A stretch of DNA of 37,532 nt from Rhodothermales bacterium. GTDB lineage: Bacteria; Bacteroidota; Rhodothermia; Rhodothermales; JABDKH01. The position numbers were made by a program, and so were the translations under genes. A model generated the notes under the pieces. It did not search any database, had not been told where the DNA came from, and worked only from the letters and a program-made list of their open reading frames with translations. The stretch's first letter is position 1; each line of letters starts with the position of its first letter. Of the stretch, positions 8,990-16,512 are shown one piece after another. The stretch is taken from NCBI GenBank assembly GCA_013002165.1, contig JABDKO010000015.1:1-37532 (forward strand). The letters are read 5' to 3'.

Positions 8990-9754
8990 ATGGGAAAAGT
9001 TGTCATAATAACCGGTGGGTGTCGAGGTATTGGGCTGGGAATTGCACAGTCCCTGGCAGCGGAGGGCTGTTCTCTTGCGTTGACTGGACGAAAGGATCGC
9101 GAGGAAGTGGCTGAGGTTCTGGCATCATTGGGCGAACACGGAGTCGATGTTGAGTACTTCAAGTCAGACATTTCCATCTCCGGCGATCGGGAATCGCTGG
9201 CCGGGCAAGTCATTAATCGGTTTGGAAGAATTGATGTTCTTGTCAACAATGCCGGAATTGCTCCATCGGAAAGAAAAGACATACTTGAGGCGACGGAGGA
9301 AAGTTTTGACCACGTATTGAATGTGAATCTCAAGGGCCCCTACTTCTTGACGCAGGTCGTTGCGAATGCCATGATAGAAGATGAGTTCAGCAACGAAGGC
9401 CGGTGTATTGTTAACATTACGTCGATTTCGACGACCGTGGCGTCACCGACTCGCGGGGAGTACTGTGTGTCAAAGGCGGGGCAGTCGATGGCAACCCGGT
9501 TGTTTGCAGTACGCCTGGCCGAGTATGGTATTCCGGTATATGAAGTTCGTCCCGGAGTGATAGCGACAGACATGACGAGTGGTGCCCGGGAGAAGTACGA
9601 TACTCTCTTTGATGAAGGACTCGCGCTGCAGCCGAGATGGGGAACACCGGATGATGTTGGAAAGGCTGTAGCAAGTTTTGTTCGCGGCGATTTTCCGTAT
9701 TCGACAGGTGTTGAGATTCTCGTTGACGGTGGGATGCTTGTTGATCGACTATAA
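8990..9754 (+). CDS. Short-chain dehydrogenase/reductase, KduD-like candidate
   Basis: A 254-aa classical SDR: TGGCRGIG (8-15), NNAG (86-89), serines in 'NITSIS' (142-147), and the Y158-x-x-x-K162 pair in 'YCVSK'. The end of beta-2 reads 'LTGRKD', with basic residues after the turn, which favours NADP(H). The open frame extends upstream to 8846, but that part lies inside the preceding gene; the ATG at 8990, four bases after its stop, begins the Rossmann fold at the normal distance. It may fill the role of the reductase that makes 2-keto-3-deoxygluconate from a diketo uronate (KduD is also an SDR), since kdgK and kdgA are present elsewhere in the window. That role is inference; the SDR family is secure. 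Confidence 0.85.
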   Translation: MGKVVIITGGCRGIGLGIAQSLAAEGCSLALTGRKDREEVAEVLASLGEHGVDVEYFKSDISISGDRESLAGQVINRFGRIDVLVNNAGIAPSERKDILEATEESFDHVLNVNLKGPYFLTQVVANAMIEDEFSNEGRCIVNITSISTTVASPTRGEYCVSKAGQSMATRLFAVRLAEYGIPVYEVRPGVIATDMTSGAREKYDTLFDEGLALQPRWGTPDDVGKAVASFVRGDFPYSTGVEILVDGGMLVDRL

Positions 9755-9787
9755 AGTCTCTGATCGGGGAGTTTTATCCTGGTAATG

Positions 9788-9842
9788 TTCTAGATGTTTT
9801 CCTGAATACATTTCTAGATTATTTACTAGATACATTCTAGCA
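9788..9842 (+). promoter_or_regulatory. Cluster of four CTAG-centred boxes upstream of the 9988 operon
   Basis: Four eight-base elements lie in one orientation: TTCTAGAT at 9788 and 9812, TACTAGAT at 9824 and TTCTAGCA at 9835. The start-to-start spacing is 24, 12 and 11 bases, near one or two helical turns. 'ATACATT' also precedes two of the boxes. The array sits in the 233-base gap before the next operon, where an operator would be expected, and CTAG is a rare tetranucleotide in many bacterial genomes. I infer a multi-site binding region for an unknown regulator; no regulator gene is in the window. Confidence 0.4.
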
Positions 9843-9879
9843 AAAGATCATTGGCGCGGGGTGCCACTAATGTATTAAG

Positions 9880-9922
9880 TTGAAACCGGGGAGGAGGATT
9901 GGAGGCCCCCGCGGATTTTCAA
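9880..9922 (+). other. Imperfect inverted repeat (possible leader hairpin or weak terminator)
   Basis: TTGAAA at 9880-9885 pairs with TTTCAA at 9917-9922, and CCGGGG at 9886-9891 pairs with CCCgCGG around 9908-9914, giving about 12 base pairs interrupted by bulges of two bases and one base, with a purine-rich 16-base loop. No run of T follows, so it is not a classical intrinsic terminator. It lies between the CTAG boxes and the start of the 9988 gene and could be part of the messenger leader. Confidence 0.25.
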
Positions 9923-9987
9923 ATATTATGAGGCACTCCGATGCTACCTGCGCCGGAGGCTATTTAATAAATCACAGTTTTTAAAAC

Positions 9988-10743
9988 ATGGATACTTTGA
10001 CCCTTTCCCAGTCCGACGTTCAATCGTATAACGAGAATGGTTACCTCGTCGTAGAAGGACTCCTGGATGCAGAGTTTGTCGATCGGTTCGTTGAGTACGA
10101 GGCGCAGCCGAAGCCAGACGGATGGAGACAGAACCTGCGAAATCATGCGTCCGACGATATGTGGCGGCAGGTTTCCAACAACCCTCAGGTAACTGCAATC
10201 GTAGAGCAGCTTTCCGGTGGCCGCCCGCACATCGTGCAGACGATGTACATGGAAAAGCCGCCAGCAGGAAATTCCAATGTCGGCGGAGCCGGTGTAGCCC
10301 TGCATCAAGATCTACACTACCTGCCATGCGATCCTCCAAACCTCATCGCGTGCTGGATTGCTCTCACAGACACTGATGCAGAAAATGGAGGACTGTGCGT
10401 CGTACCTGGCAGCCACGACGTGGATAAACTCCACACGACGCATCGGAACAGAAACACCGCCGATCATGACTCATGGGAAATTGAATACCTGATGCGAGAC
10501 CGGGATGGAAAAGAGTGGACCGAAAAGATGTACTCATTCGAAATCGACGGCCTGCGCAAGGAAGATGTTGTACGATTGACAGTACCCAAAGGTGGAGGCG
10601 TCTTCTTCGGAGGAAAAACGATTCATGGATCGTTTGCCAATCGATCGATTGATCGCTACCGTCGCGCAATCGCGACCCACTATGTGCCTGAAGGAACATG
10701 GGTATTCAGGGATGACGTACAGAAAACCGTTCCTGCCTTCTAA
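9988..10743 (+). CDS. Second PhyH-family Fe(II)/2-oxoglutarate dioxygenase
   Basis: A 251-aa protein with the PhyH triad H106 and D108 ('ALHQDLHYL') and H213 in 'TIHGSFANRS', followed by the R223/R225 region for 2-oxoglutarate binding. 'VVPGSHD' (138-144) is the conserved G-S-H turn. It is distinct in sequence from the PhyH protein at 5129 apart from these motifs. It is the first gene of an eight-gene operon and begins after A/T-rich sequence (TTTTTAAAAC) with no clear Shine-Dalgarno. As the leading enzyme it may open the pathway by hydroxylating or demethylating a substrate that the hydrolases and dehydrogenases downstream then degrade. The substrate is unknown. Confidence 0.85.
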   Translation: MDTLTLSQSDVQSYNENGYLVVEGLLDAEFVDRFVEYEAQPKPDGWRQNLRNHASDDMWRQVSNNPQVTAIVEQLSGGRPHIVQTMYMEKPPAGNSNVGGAGVALHQDLHYLPCDPPNLIACWIALTDTDAENGGLCVVPGSHDVDKLHTTHRNRNTADHDSWEIEYLMRDRDGKEWTEKMYSFEIDGLRKEDVVRLTVPKGGGVFFGGKTIHGSFANRSIDRYRRAIATHYVPEGTWVFRDDVQKTVPAF

Positions 10744-10758
10744 AGCCGCGATCGACCC

Positions 10759-11370
10759 ATGGGTGAACAACCTGATAGCAGCTGTCTCATTGTCGTAGAC
10801 CTTCTGGAAGACTACTTCGACAGGCAACTCTGGCCGCAAAGTCAGATACCAGATCAACGGCATGCGCTCGTTGAAAATACTAATCGAATGGTATCTGCCT
10901 TCCGGAGCGTGAACCTTCCTGTCATATGGATACGACAGGAATTCGAGCCTGACCTCAGCGACGCATTTCCACACATGATTCGCAAAGGTATGAGCTACAC
11001 AATTCGGGACACGCCCGGTTCCAGGCTGCTAACAGAACTCGAACACAAATCGACCGATCCCGTTTTTGTCAAGAAGCGATTTTCGGCATTCTTCGAGACG
11101 GATCTCAAATCCTTTCTGACATCACAATCAATCTCATCAATTTATCTGGCGGGAATAACGTCATCGTGGTGTTTAAGATCAACGGCTGTCGATGCCTATC
11201 AATATGGCTTTCATGTTACACTAATCGACGAGTGTATTTCCGGCTTTGTTCAGACGGCTCACGAATTTGCGATGTCCGAGATGGATGGTTATATCGCATC
11301 AGTGGCCGCGATGGATGACGTGATTGCTCAGATCGGATCGACCTCGAATACTGAAAACACTTCCCGATGA
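10759..11370 (+). CDS. Isochorismatase-like cysteine hydrolase
   Basis: A 203-aa alpha/beta hydrolase of the isochorismatase superfamily. The catalytic triad is visible: D14 in 'IVVDLLEDYF', K106 in 'VKKRFSAFF' and C138 in 'ITSSWCLRSTAVDA'. A cysteine at the nucleophile position makes amidase, carbamoylase or nicotinamidase-like chemistry more likely than isochorismate cleavage. It overlaps the next gene by four bases (ATGA). In a degradative operon this protein would hydrolyse an amide or related bond, hinting that the substrate or an intermediate contains nitrogen, but that is a weak inference because the family also includes enzymes of other specificity. Confidence 0.82.
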   Translation: MGEQPDSSCLIVVDLLEDYFDRQLWPQSQIPDQRHALVENTNRMVSAFRSVNLPVIWIRQEFEPDLSDAFPHMIRKGMSYTIRDTPGSRLLTELEHKSTDPVFVKKRFSAFFETDLKSFLTSQSISSIYLAGITSSWCLRSTAVDAYQYGFHVTLIDECISGFVQTAHEFAMSEMDGYIASVAAMDDVIAQIGSTSNTENTSR

Positions 11371-12389
11371 AAGCGCTTCACTACTCCGACTGGAAGAAGA
11401 TCGGTCTTGTGGATGTTACTGAACCGCAAGCTGCTTCCGGTGAAGTACTTGTTCGGGTTGCTGCTTGTGGTATATGTGGCAGCGAATTGGAGTCGTTCAG
11501 GAGTGAAAGCCCCCGCCGAACACCTCCATTGATCATGGGACATGAATTCTGCGGTCATGTCGTTGAGGGTGGTTCTGAATCCGGATTCACATCCGGTGCA
11601 AAAGTAATTGCAAATGCGGTGGTTGGTTGCGGGACTTGTTCTGACTGCGAAAGCGGGAACGACTACCTGTGTACCCGGCGCCGTGTCTTCGGGATGAACA
11701 TGGACGGGGCGTTTGCGGAATACGTTCGAGTACCGGAGCGCGCCATACTACACTGGCCATCGTCGCTATCTGCAACGGAAGCGAGCCTTGCCGAGCCCGC
11801 AGGGAATGCCGTACATGTTTTCAGGGCGATCAATGAATTCGATCACAAAAGGGTTCTCGTGCTAGGCGCCGGGCCGATCGGACTTTTCTGTCAACAGGTT
11901 TGTCAGGCACTTGGAGGATCTGATGTTGTAGTTACCGATCCTCAAAGCGGCAGGCGCGACGTTGCGTCACGTCTCGGTGCACGTTTGGCTGTTAACCCAA
12001 TGGAGACCGATCTTGTAAGAGCGTGTCAAGATGTATGGTCCGGTAATGGACCTGATGTTGTTATTGATGCTGTCGGAACAGCAGCTACAAAGCAACAATC
12101 GCTTGCGATTGCATCGGTTGGCGGTGCAATAGTATGGATAGGACTTCACTCGGATCAGGTGGCAATCTCTTCCTATCTCATCACGTTAAAAGAGCTGCGG
12201 GTTGTCGGAACATACGGAGCCTCCGCAGATGACATGAAGCAAGCTCTCGACCTGATGGTATCCGGTGATATTGACGCATCGACATGGGTGGCAACCGTCG
12301 ACTTCGAGAATAGCGCCAATGCGTTCATGGAGCTGGTCGACGGTACACATGCAGCGACGAAGGTTGTCATTAATCCGGGGTCTGACTAG
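11367..12389 (+). CDS. Zinc-dependent medium-chain alcohol/polyol dehydrogenase
   Basis: A 340-aa MDR-family enzyme. The catalytic zinc site is indicated by C37 in 'CGICGSE' and by 'GHE' (58-60); the structural zinc lobe has four cysteines at 88, 91, 94 and 102. The cofactor loop is GAGPIG (167-172), and 'DP' after the next strand suggests NAD+ preference. The domain order and size match sorbitol, threonine and galactitol dehydrogenase relatives, which oxidise a secondary alcohol of a polyol or sugar acid. Its start overlaps the preceding hydrolase and its stop directly abuts the next start codon, so translation is coupled through this part of the operon. Confidence 0.88.
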   Translation: MKALHYSDWKKIGLVDVTEPQAASGEVLVRVAACGICGSELESFRSESPRRTPPLIMGHEFCGHVVEGGSESGFTSGAKVIANAVVGCGTCSDCESGNDYLCTRRRVFGMNMDGAFAEYVRVPERAILHWPSSLSATEASLAEPAGNAVHVFRAINEFDHKRVLVLGAGPIGLFCQQVCQALGGSDVVVTDPQSGRRDVASRLGARLAVNPMETDLVRACQDVWSGNGPDVVIDAVGTAATKQQSLAIASVGGAIVWIGLHSDQVAISSYLITLKELRVVGTYGASADDMKQALDLMVSGDIDASTWVATVDFENSANAFMELVDGTHAATKVVINPGSD

Positions 12390-13343
12390 ATGAGCTTCCA
12401 CGTTGTGTATACGGATCACGGCTTTCCTGAATCGGATGTCGAAAGGAGTATTATTGAAGCGGCAGGAGGGACGTTGGAAGTCATTCAGGCCCGCACGGAA
12501 GATGACATCATTGAGCAGGCCGCTTCCGCAGATGGACTACTCGTACAATGGGCACCCATTACGCGGAAAGTCCTCGAGTCATTACCCAATTGCAAAATTG
12601 TTGTCCGCCTGGGAATCGGAGTCGATAACGTGGACGTAAGTGCCGCTTCCGACCACGGTGTTCGAGTGTGCAATGTACCAGACTACTGCATCGACGAGGT
12701 TGCAGATCATGCCATGGCCCTTGCTCTTGCACTGGCACGCCAACTGATACCCGTCGACCGGCGCGTTCGCAACGGGAATTGGGCAATAATACCGCCAGCT
12801 CCCTTACCGTCATTCAGTTCAATGACTTTCGGACTTGCAGGCTTCGGAAGGATCGCAAGAGGAGTTGCTCGTCGCGCCCGTGCCTTCGGGTTTAGAGTCA
12901 GCGGGTATGATCCGTTCGCAAACGAGGTTGATTTCAAAAACCGTGGAGTAGAGCGAGTAAGTTTGGAAGATCTCCTGATCGGGTCCGATATTCTGTCATT
13001 ACATTGTCCGCTGACAGACGAGACGCGTCACATGATTGACGAGTCGGTTCTTTTTAAGATGAAAAGTAATGCGATCGTAATAAATACTGCACGAGGTGGT
13101 CTGATAGATCTCAAAGCACTGGCGGCTGCGCTCAAGACCGGGCAAATCTCAAGCGCCGGTCTGGACGTTTTTGAGACAGAACCTCTAGGGGCTGATCACC
13201 CAATTTGTAAATGCGACAGCGCAATACTGACCTCCCATATCTCATGGTTCAGTAACTCCAGTATTCCTGAATTACAGAGAAAGGCCGCAGAAGAGATCGT
13301 CCGCGGTCTGCTTGGTGACCCTCTTGTTTCTCCCCTGAATTAG
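12390..13343 (+). CDS. D-isomer-specific 2-hydroxyacid dehydrogenase (CtBP/SerA-like)
   Basis: A 317-aa protein with the split catalytic domain of the D-2-hydroxyacid dehydrogenases. Cofactor loop GFGRIA (151-156) and the acidic end of the next strand ('GYDPF') suggest NAD(H). The catalytic set is R235 ('INTARGG'), E264 ('DVFETEP') and H283 ('SHISWF'). '[15 protein letters not shown]' resembles the CtBP/phosphoglycerate dehydrogenase-like branch, and there is no C-terminal ACT domain, so a biosynthetic SerA is unlikely. The reaction would interconvert a 2-hydroxy acid and a 2-keto acid, fitting a sugar-acid breakdown route. The start codon immediately follows the preceding stop. Confidence 0.87.
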   Translation: MSFHVVYTDHGFPESDVERSIIEAAGGTLEVIQARTEDDIIEQAASADGLLVQWAPITRKVLESLPNCKIVVRLGIGVDNVDVSAASDHGVRVCNVPDYCIDEVADHAMALALALARQLIPVDRRVRNGNWAIIPPAPLPSFSSMTFGLAGFGRIARGVARRARAFGFRVSGYDPFANEVDFKNRGVERVSLEDLLIGSDILSLHCPLTDETRHMIDESVLFKMKSNAIVINTARGGLIDLKALAAALKTGQISSAGLDVFETEPLGADHPICKCDSAILTSHISWFSNSSIPELQRKAAEEIVRGLLGDPLVSPLN

Positions 13344-13354
13344 CTGGTGCAGCT

Positions 13355-14188
13355 GTGAAGATTATTCGCTTTCTTGACGATGCAGGAGCTGTGCGGTTTG
13401 GGACGAACTGGACGGCAGATGATGCAGAAATTCTCGAAGGAGTAGACTACAACTGGATACGGTCAGGTCGGCGCGCCAGTATCACAAAACTTCTCGCACC
13501 TGTGGACCCCCGCTGCATTATTGGCATTGGGCTGAACTATCGTAAACATGCAGAGGAGGGCGTTGGCAATGGACCTTTCGCAACTCCGGAATATCCTGTA
13601 GTCTTCTTCAAGAGTCCCGGTGCCATTCAGAATCCGAATGATCCCATTATCCTGCCGAGATATCTTCCCAGTGACTGTGTTGACTACGAATGTGAACTGG
13701 CGATCGTCATCGGTAAGGCCTGCAAGAACGCAACAATCGAGACCGCGCTGGACTACGTCGCTGGTTTCACATGTGCCAATGATGTCAGCGCACGGGATTG
13801 GCAGATCAAAAAAGGAGGTAGCCAATGGAGTAGAGGTAAAACGTTTGATACATTTGCTCCCCTCGGACCATGCCTCGTAACCCCGGACGATATTGACGCC
13901 GACAGCGTCGAGATACGAACTGTTCTAAATGATGAGACCATGCAGCAATGGACTACCAGCGATATGATTTTCAGTACACGGGAGATCATCGCTTTTCTAA
14001 GCGGCAGCACAACTCTTCTTCCGGGAACAGTTATCCTCACTGGCACACCACATGGAGTTGGAATGGCGCAGTCACCGCCTCGGTACTTGCAAGCCGGCGA
14101 CGTCGTCCACATCGAGATTGATGGAATAGGAAGATTGACTAACCCTGTTCTGGAAGAAGAAATAAATCACACACCGATGATTGCATGA
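13355..14188 (+). CDS. Fumarylacetoacetate hydrolase (FAH) family protein, candidate diketo-acid hydrolase
   Basis: A 277-aa protein starting at GTG. FAH C-terminal-domain hallmarks are intact: '[12 protein letters not shown]' (57-68), metal ligands in '[13 protein letters not shown]' (E112, E114), D143 in '[10 protein letters not shown]', lysine in '[13 protein letters not shown]' (K162), and 'GTPHGVG' near residue 231. The family includes 2,4-diketo-3-deoxy-L-fuconate and -L-rhamnonate hydrolases, which cut a diketo sugar acid into pyruvate and lactate, as well as isomerases and decarboxylases of aromatic breakdown. With sugar dehydrogenases on both sides, a carbon-carbon hydrolase acting at the end of a non-phosphorylating sugar-acid route is the best guess, but no dehydratase of such a route is in the window. 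Confidence 0.87.
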   Translation: MKIIRFLDDAGAVRFGTNWTADDAEILEGVDYNWIRSGRRASITKLLAPVDPRCIIGIGLNYRKHAEEGVGNGPFATPEYPVVFFKSPGAIQNPNDPIILPRYLPSDCVDYECELAIVIGKACKNATIETALDYVAGFTCANDVSARDWQIKKGGSQWSRGKTFDTFAPLGPCLVTPDDIDADSVEIRTVLNDETMQQWTTSDMIFSTREIIAFLSGSTTLLPGTVILTGTPHGVGMAQSPPRYLQAGDVVHIEIDGIGRLTNPVLEEEINHTPMIA

Positions 14189-14829
14189 AACTGATAGATC
14201 TATCACACCCCCTCGAACACGGGCAGCTTAACTTTCCGTTCGACCCGAAGTTGAGTGTCCTCGTGCACAACACCGTCTCATCCATCGGTTACAACATCAC
14301 ACAATTGAGCATGTCGACCCATCAGGGTACACACCTGGACGCGCCTTTTCATTTTTATGATGATGGAAAGACACTGGACCAGATGCAACTGGAACAGTTT
14401 TACGGTGCATGTTCGATTATAGACCTCGCTCCCGGCGCTTTCGTTCAGGCGAAACAAGAATTGACTATCGAAATGTTCGAGCCGCACGAGGACCTGTTTG
14501 TGGCCGGGGCCCGGATTATCTACCGGACCGGCTGGGATCGAATGTTCGGGAAACCAGAATTCTTCAGTGACTTTCCTACGCTGACTCTGGAAGCTGCACA
14601 ATGGATTGCAGATCGCCAGATCGGCCTACTGGGAATGGATACTCCAACTCCGAGTACCGACTGGAAGGAGTGTCACCACATTCTTTTAAAAAAGGGAGTC
14701 GAAATTGTAATAGTGGAAGGTTTGACTAATCTTGAGAAGCTGCCTCCTGAATTTGTGTTTTGCGGGTTTCCATTGAACATCAAAGGCAGAGATGGATCGC
14801 CCATTCGTGCCGTCGCAATTGTCGATTAG
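14185..14829 (+). CDS. Cyclase-family (kynurenine formamidase-like) metal hydrolase
   Basis: A 214-aa protein of the PF04199 'cyclase' family. The zinc/manganese signature H-x-G-T-H-x-D-x-P-x-H is complete ('[12 protein letters not shown]', 46-57). Members hydrolyse formamides, isatin and related cyclic amides or lactone-like bonds; many are found in catabolic operons with unassigned substrates. It overlaps the FAH gene by four bases, so the two hydrolases are probably produced in fixed ratio. A ring-opening step on a lactone or amide intermediate, before dehydrogenation and FAH cleavage, would suit the set, but this is inference. Confidence 0.85.
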   Translation: MKLIDLSHPLEHGQLNFPFDPKLSVLVHNTVSSIGYNITQLSMSTHQGTHLDAPFHFYDDGKTLDQMQLEQFYGACSIIDLAPGAFVQAKQELTIEMFEPHEDLFVAGARIIYRTGWDRMFGKPEFFSDFPTLTLEAAQWIADRQIGLLGMDTPTPSTDWKECHHILLKKGVEIVIVEGLTNLEKLPPEFVFCGFPLNIKGRDGSPIRAVAIVD

Positions 14830-14838
14830 GTTTTTTGT

Positions 14839-15582
14839 ATGAAAGGACTTCAAGGAAGAACCGCTATTGTCACGGGCGGGCTCGGCGACCTCGGATATGC
14901 GGCAGCTATACGGTTGGTCGAGGAAGGCTGTCACGTCGCCTTGTTTGACATTAAGGACGAGGAGGGAAATGCGGAGAAAATCGGATGTTCGTATCACCAT
15001 GTCGATATTAGCGACGAGGACAGCGTGAGAGGCGCATGTGCAAAAGTAATGGACGCATCCGGTCCGGCAACAATACTGGTAAACTCGGCTGCCTGCTTTG
15101 TCTTTAGTGGCGTAGACGCTACTCCGGAACAGTGGCGTTCGATTCTGGATGTAAATATCATGGGTACCTCTCTGGTCGCGAAACATGTTGTGCCTCAGAT
15201 GCGAACAGCAGGTGGTGGAAGTATCATCAATATATCTTCAGTCAGTGGTTTCGTTGGCCAGCGTGACTTTGCAACGTATAACGCGACCAAATTTGCCATC
15301 CGGGGATTGACCAAGTGCTGGGCGCAGGATCTCGCACCCGATGGCATTCGTGTCAATAGTCTGTGTCCCGGGTATATCTACACATCTGCATTCGTGAATT
15401 CATGCAAGCAGTTAGGTCTCGACATAGATGAAGAAGATAAACGAGCTGCAGATATGCACTTGCTTGGACGCCAGGGAAGGCCCGAGGAAGTCGCTTCCGC
15501 CGTTGCATTTCTTGCAAGCGACGAGTCCTCGTTCATGACCGGGAGCGACATGCTCGTTGACGGCGGATACCTCGCAAAATGA
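14839..15582 (+). CDS. Short-chain dehydrogenase/reductase (NAD-type)
   Basis: A 247-aa classical SDR with TGGLGDLG (12-19), an atypical 'VNSAA' (81-85) in place of NNAG, serines in 'NISSVS' (131-136), and Y147/K151 ('YNATK'). Aspartate D37 at the end of beta-2 ('LFDIKD') favours NAD+, the usual choice of a catabolic sugar dehydrogenase. The C-terminal 'MTGSDMLVDGGY' is typical. It could be the 4-dehydrogenase of a diketo-hydrolase pathway, working just before the FAH protein, or a sugar 1-dehydrogenase. It lies 9 bases after the cyclase-family gene, with no clear Shine-Dalgarno (GGTTTTTTGT). Confidence 0.87.
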   Translation: MKGLQGRTAIVTGGLGDLGYAAAIRLVEEGCHVALFDIKDEEGNAEKIGCSYHHVDISDEDSVRGACAKVMDASGPATILVNSAACFVFSGVDATPEQWRSILDVNIMGTSLVAKHVVPQMRTAGGGSIINISSVSGFVGQRDFATYNATKFAIRGLTKCWAQDLAPDGIRVNSLCPGYIYTSAFVNSCKQLGLDIDEEDKRAADMHLLGRQGRPEEVASAVAFLASDESSFMTGSDMLVDGGYLAK

Positions 15583-15588
15583 TAAGAG

Positions 15589-16500
15589 ATGATCCTCGGA
15601 ATTGAAATCGGTGGAACCAAGCTGCAGGTTGGTCTGGCAGATCAACCCGGCGAGTCTTTCAAGGCTTTCGTTCGGCAGCCGGTAAATCGTGATGATGGTG
15701 CACAGGGAATTTTAACCACGCTAGCTGAGGTTTGTAAGCCCATTATTTCCAAACATCCGGTGACGCGAATCGGAATCGGGTTTGGAGGTCCAGTTGACTC
15801 GATCAACGGTGTCGTCCGCAAAAGCCACCACGTGAAGGGCTGGGAAAACTTCAATCTGGCGAAATGGTGTCGCAGTGAGTTAGGGCATGATGGAGTAGTT
15901 GACAACGACTGCAATGTCTGCGCACTAGCCGAAGCTAAGTACGGTGCCGGCAAAGGACTGAACTCCGTTTTCTATGTAACCGTCGGAACTGGAATCGGCG
16001 GTGGCCTATACGTGAATGGTAACATCTTCGGAGCAGACCGGCCAGCTATTGTTGAGATCGGTCATCTTCGGCCTGCACCTGTAGAGGATCCGCTGGCTAT
16101 CGTTGAAGACTATTGCTCCGGCCTCGGAATCGCAAAGCAATATCTCGACAAACTCAAAGCGCAAAGCAACGAAGATCCCGCAATAGAGTCGATCACTGCG
16201 AAAGAAATAGCAAGCGCAGCACGACATGGCGACGCTCTGTCACGGCAAATAATGGAAGAGGCTGTCCAGGTTCTTGGATGGGCGATCGCTCAAGCAATCA
16301 CCATGACCGCTCCTGAAATTGTTGTCGTCGGTGGAGGTGTCAGTATGGCCTCAAACAGCGTATTCATGCATCCACTCAGAAAGTATGTAGATCGATACGT
16401 CATGACACTGCTGGCTGGAACATATCAGGTGCGTCGCGCGCAACTGGGTGAAGAAGTGGTCGTTCATGGAGCTGTCGCCCTTGCTGCTCTGCCCCAATGA
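15589..16500 (+). CDS. ROK-family sugar kinase without the usual zinc cysteines
   Basis: A 303-aa protein with the ROK phosphate-binding loop 'GIEIGGTK' (4-11), the catalytic aspartate region 'DNDCN' (105-109), the adenosine loop 'TVGTGIGGGL' (131-140) and the 'EIGH' motif (156-159). After EIGH most ROK proteins show a C-x-C-G-x-x-G-C cluster that binds structural zinc; here the region reads 'LRPAPVEDPLA', with a single cysteine at 176, so the zinc site is missing. It is probably a glucokinase- or fructokinase-like enzyme phosphorylating a sugar released by the operon; loss of the zinc cluster marks a divergent subgroup. It is the last gene of the operon. Confidence 0.85.
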   Translation: MILGIEIGGTKLQVGLADQPGESFKAFVRQPVNRDDGAQGILTTLAEVCKPIISKHPVTRIGIGFGGPVDSINGVVRKSHHVKGWENFNLAKWCRSELGHDGVVDNDCNVCALAEAKYGAGKGLNSVFYVTVGTGIGGGLYVNGNIFGADRPAIVEIGHLRPAPVEDPLAIVEDYCSGLGIAKQYLDKLKAQSNEDPAIESITAKEIASAARHGDALSRQIMEEAVQVLGWAIAQAITMTAPEIVVVGGGVSMASNSVFMHPLRKYVDRYVMTLLAGTYQVRRAQLGEEVVVHGAVALAALPQ

Positions 16501-16512
16501 TGCATCACGCTG

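Noticed and set aside
9933-9960. Second small hairpin (CTCCG/CGGAG) before the 9988 gene
   Set aside because: Only five base pairs with a 13-base loop, which is expected by chance.
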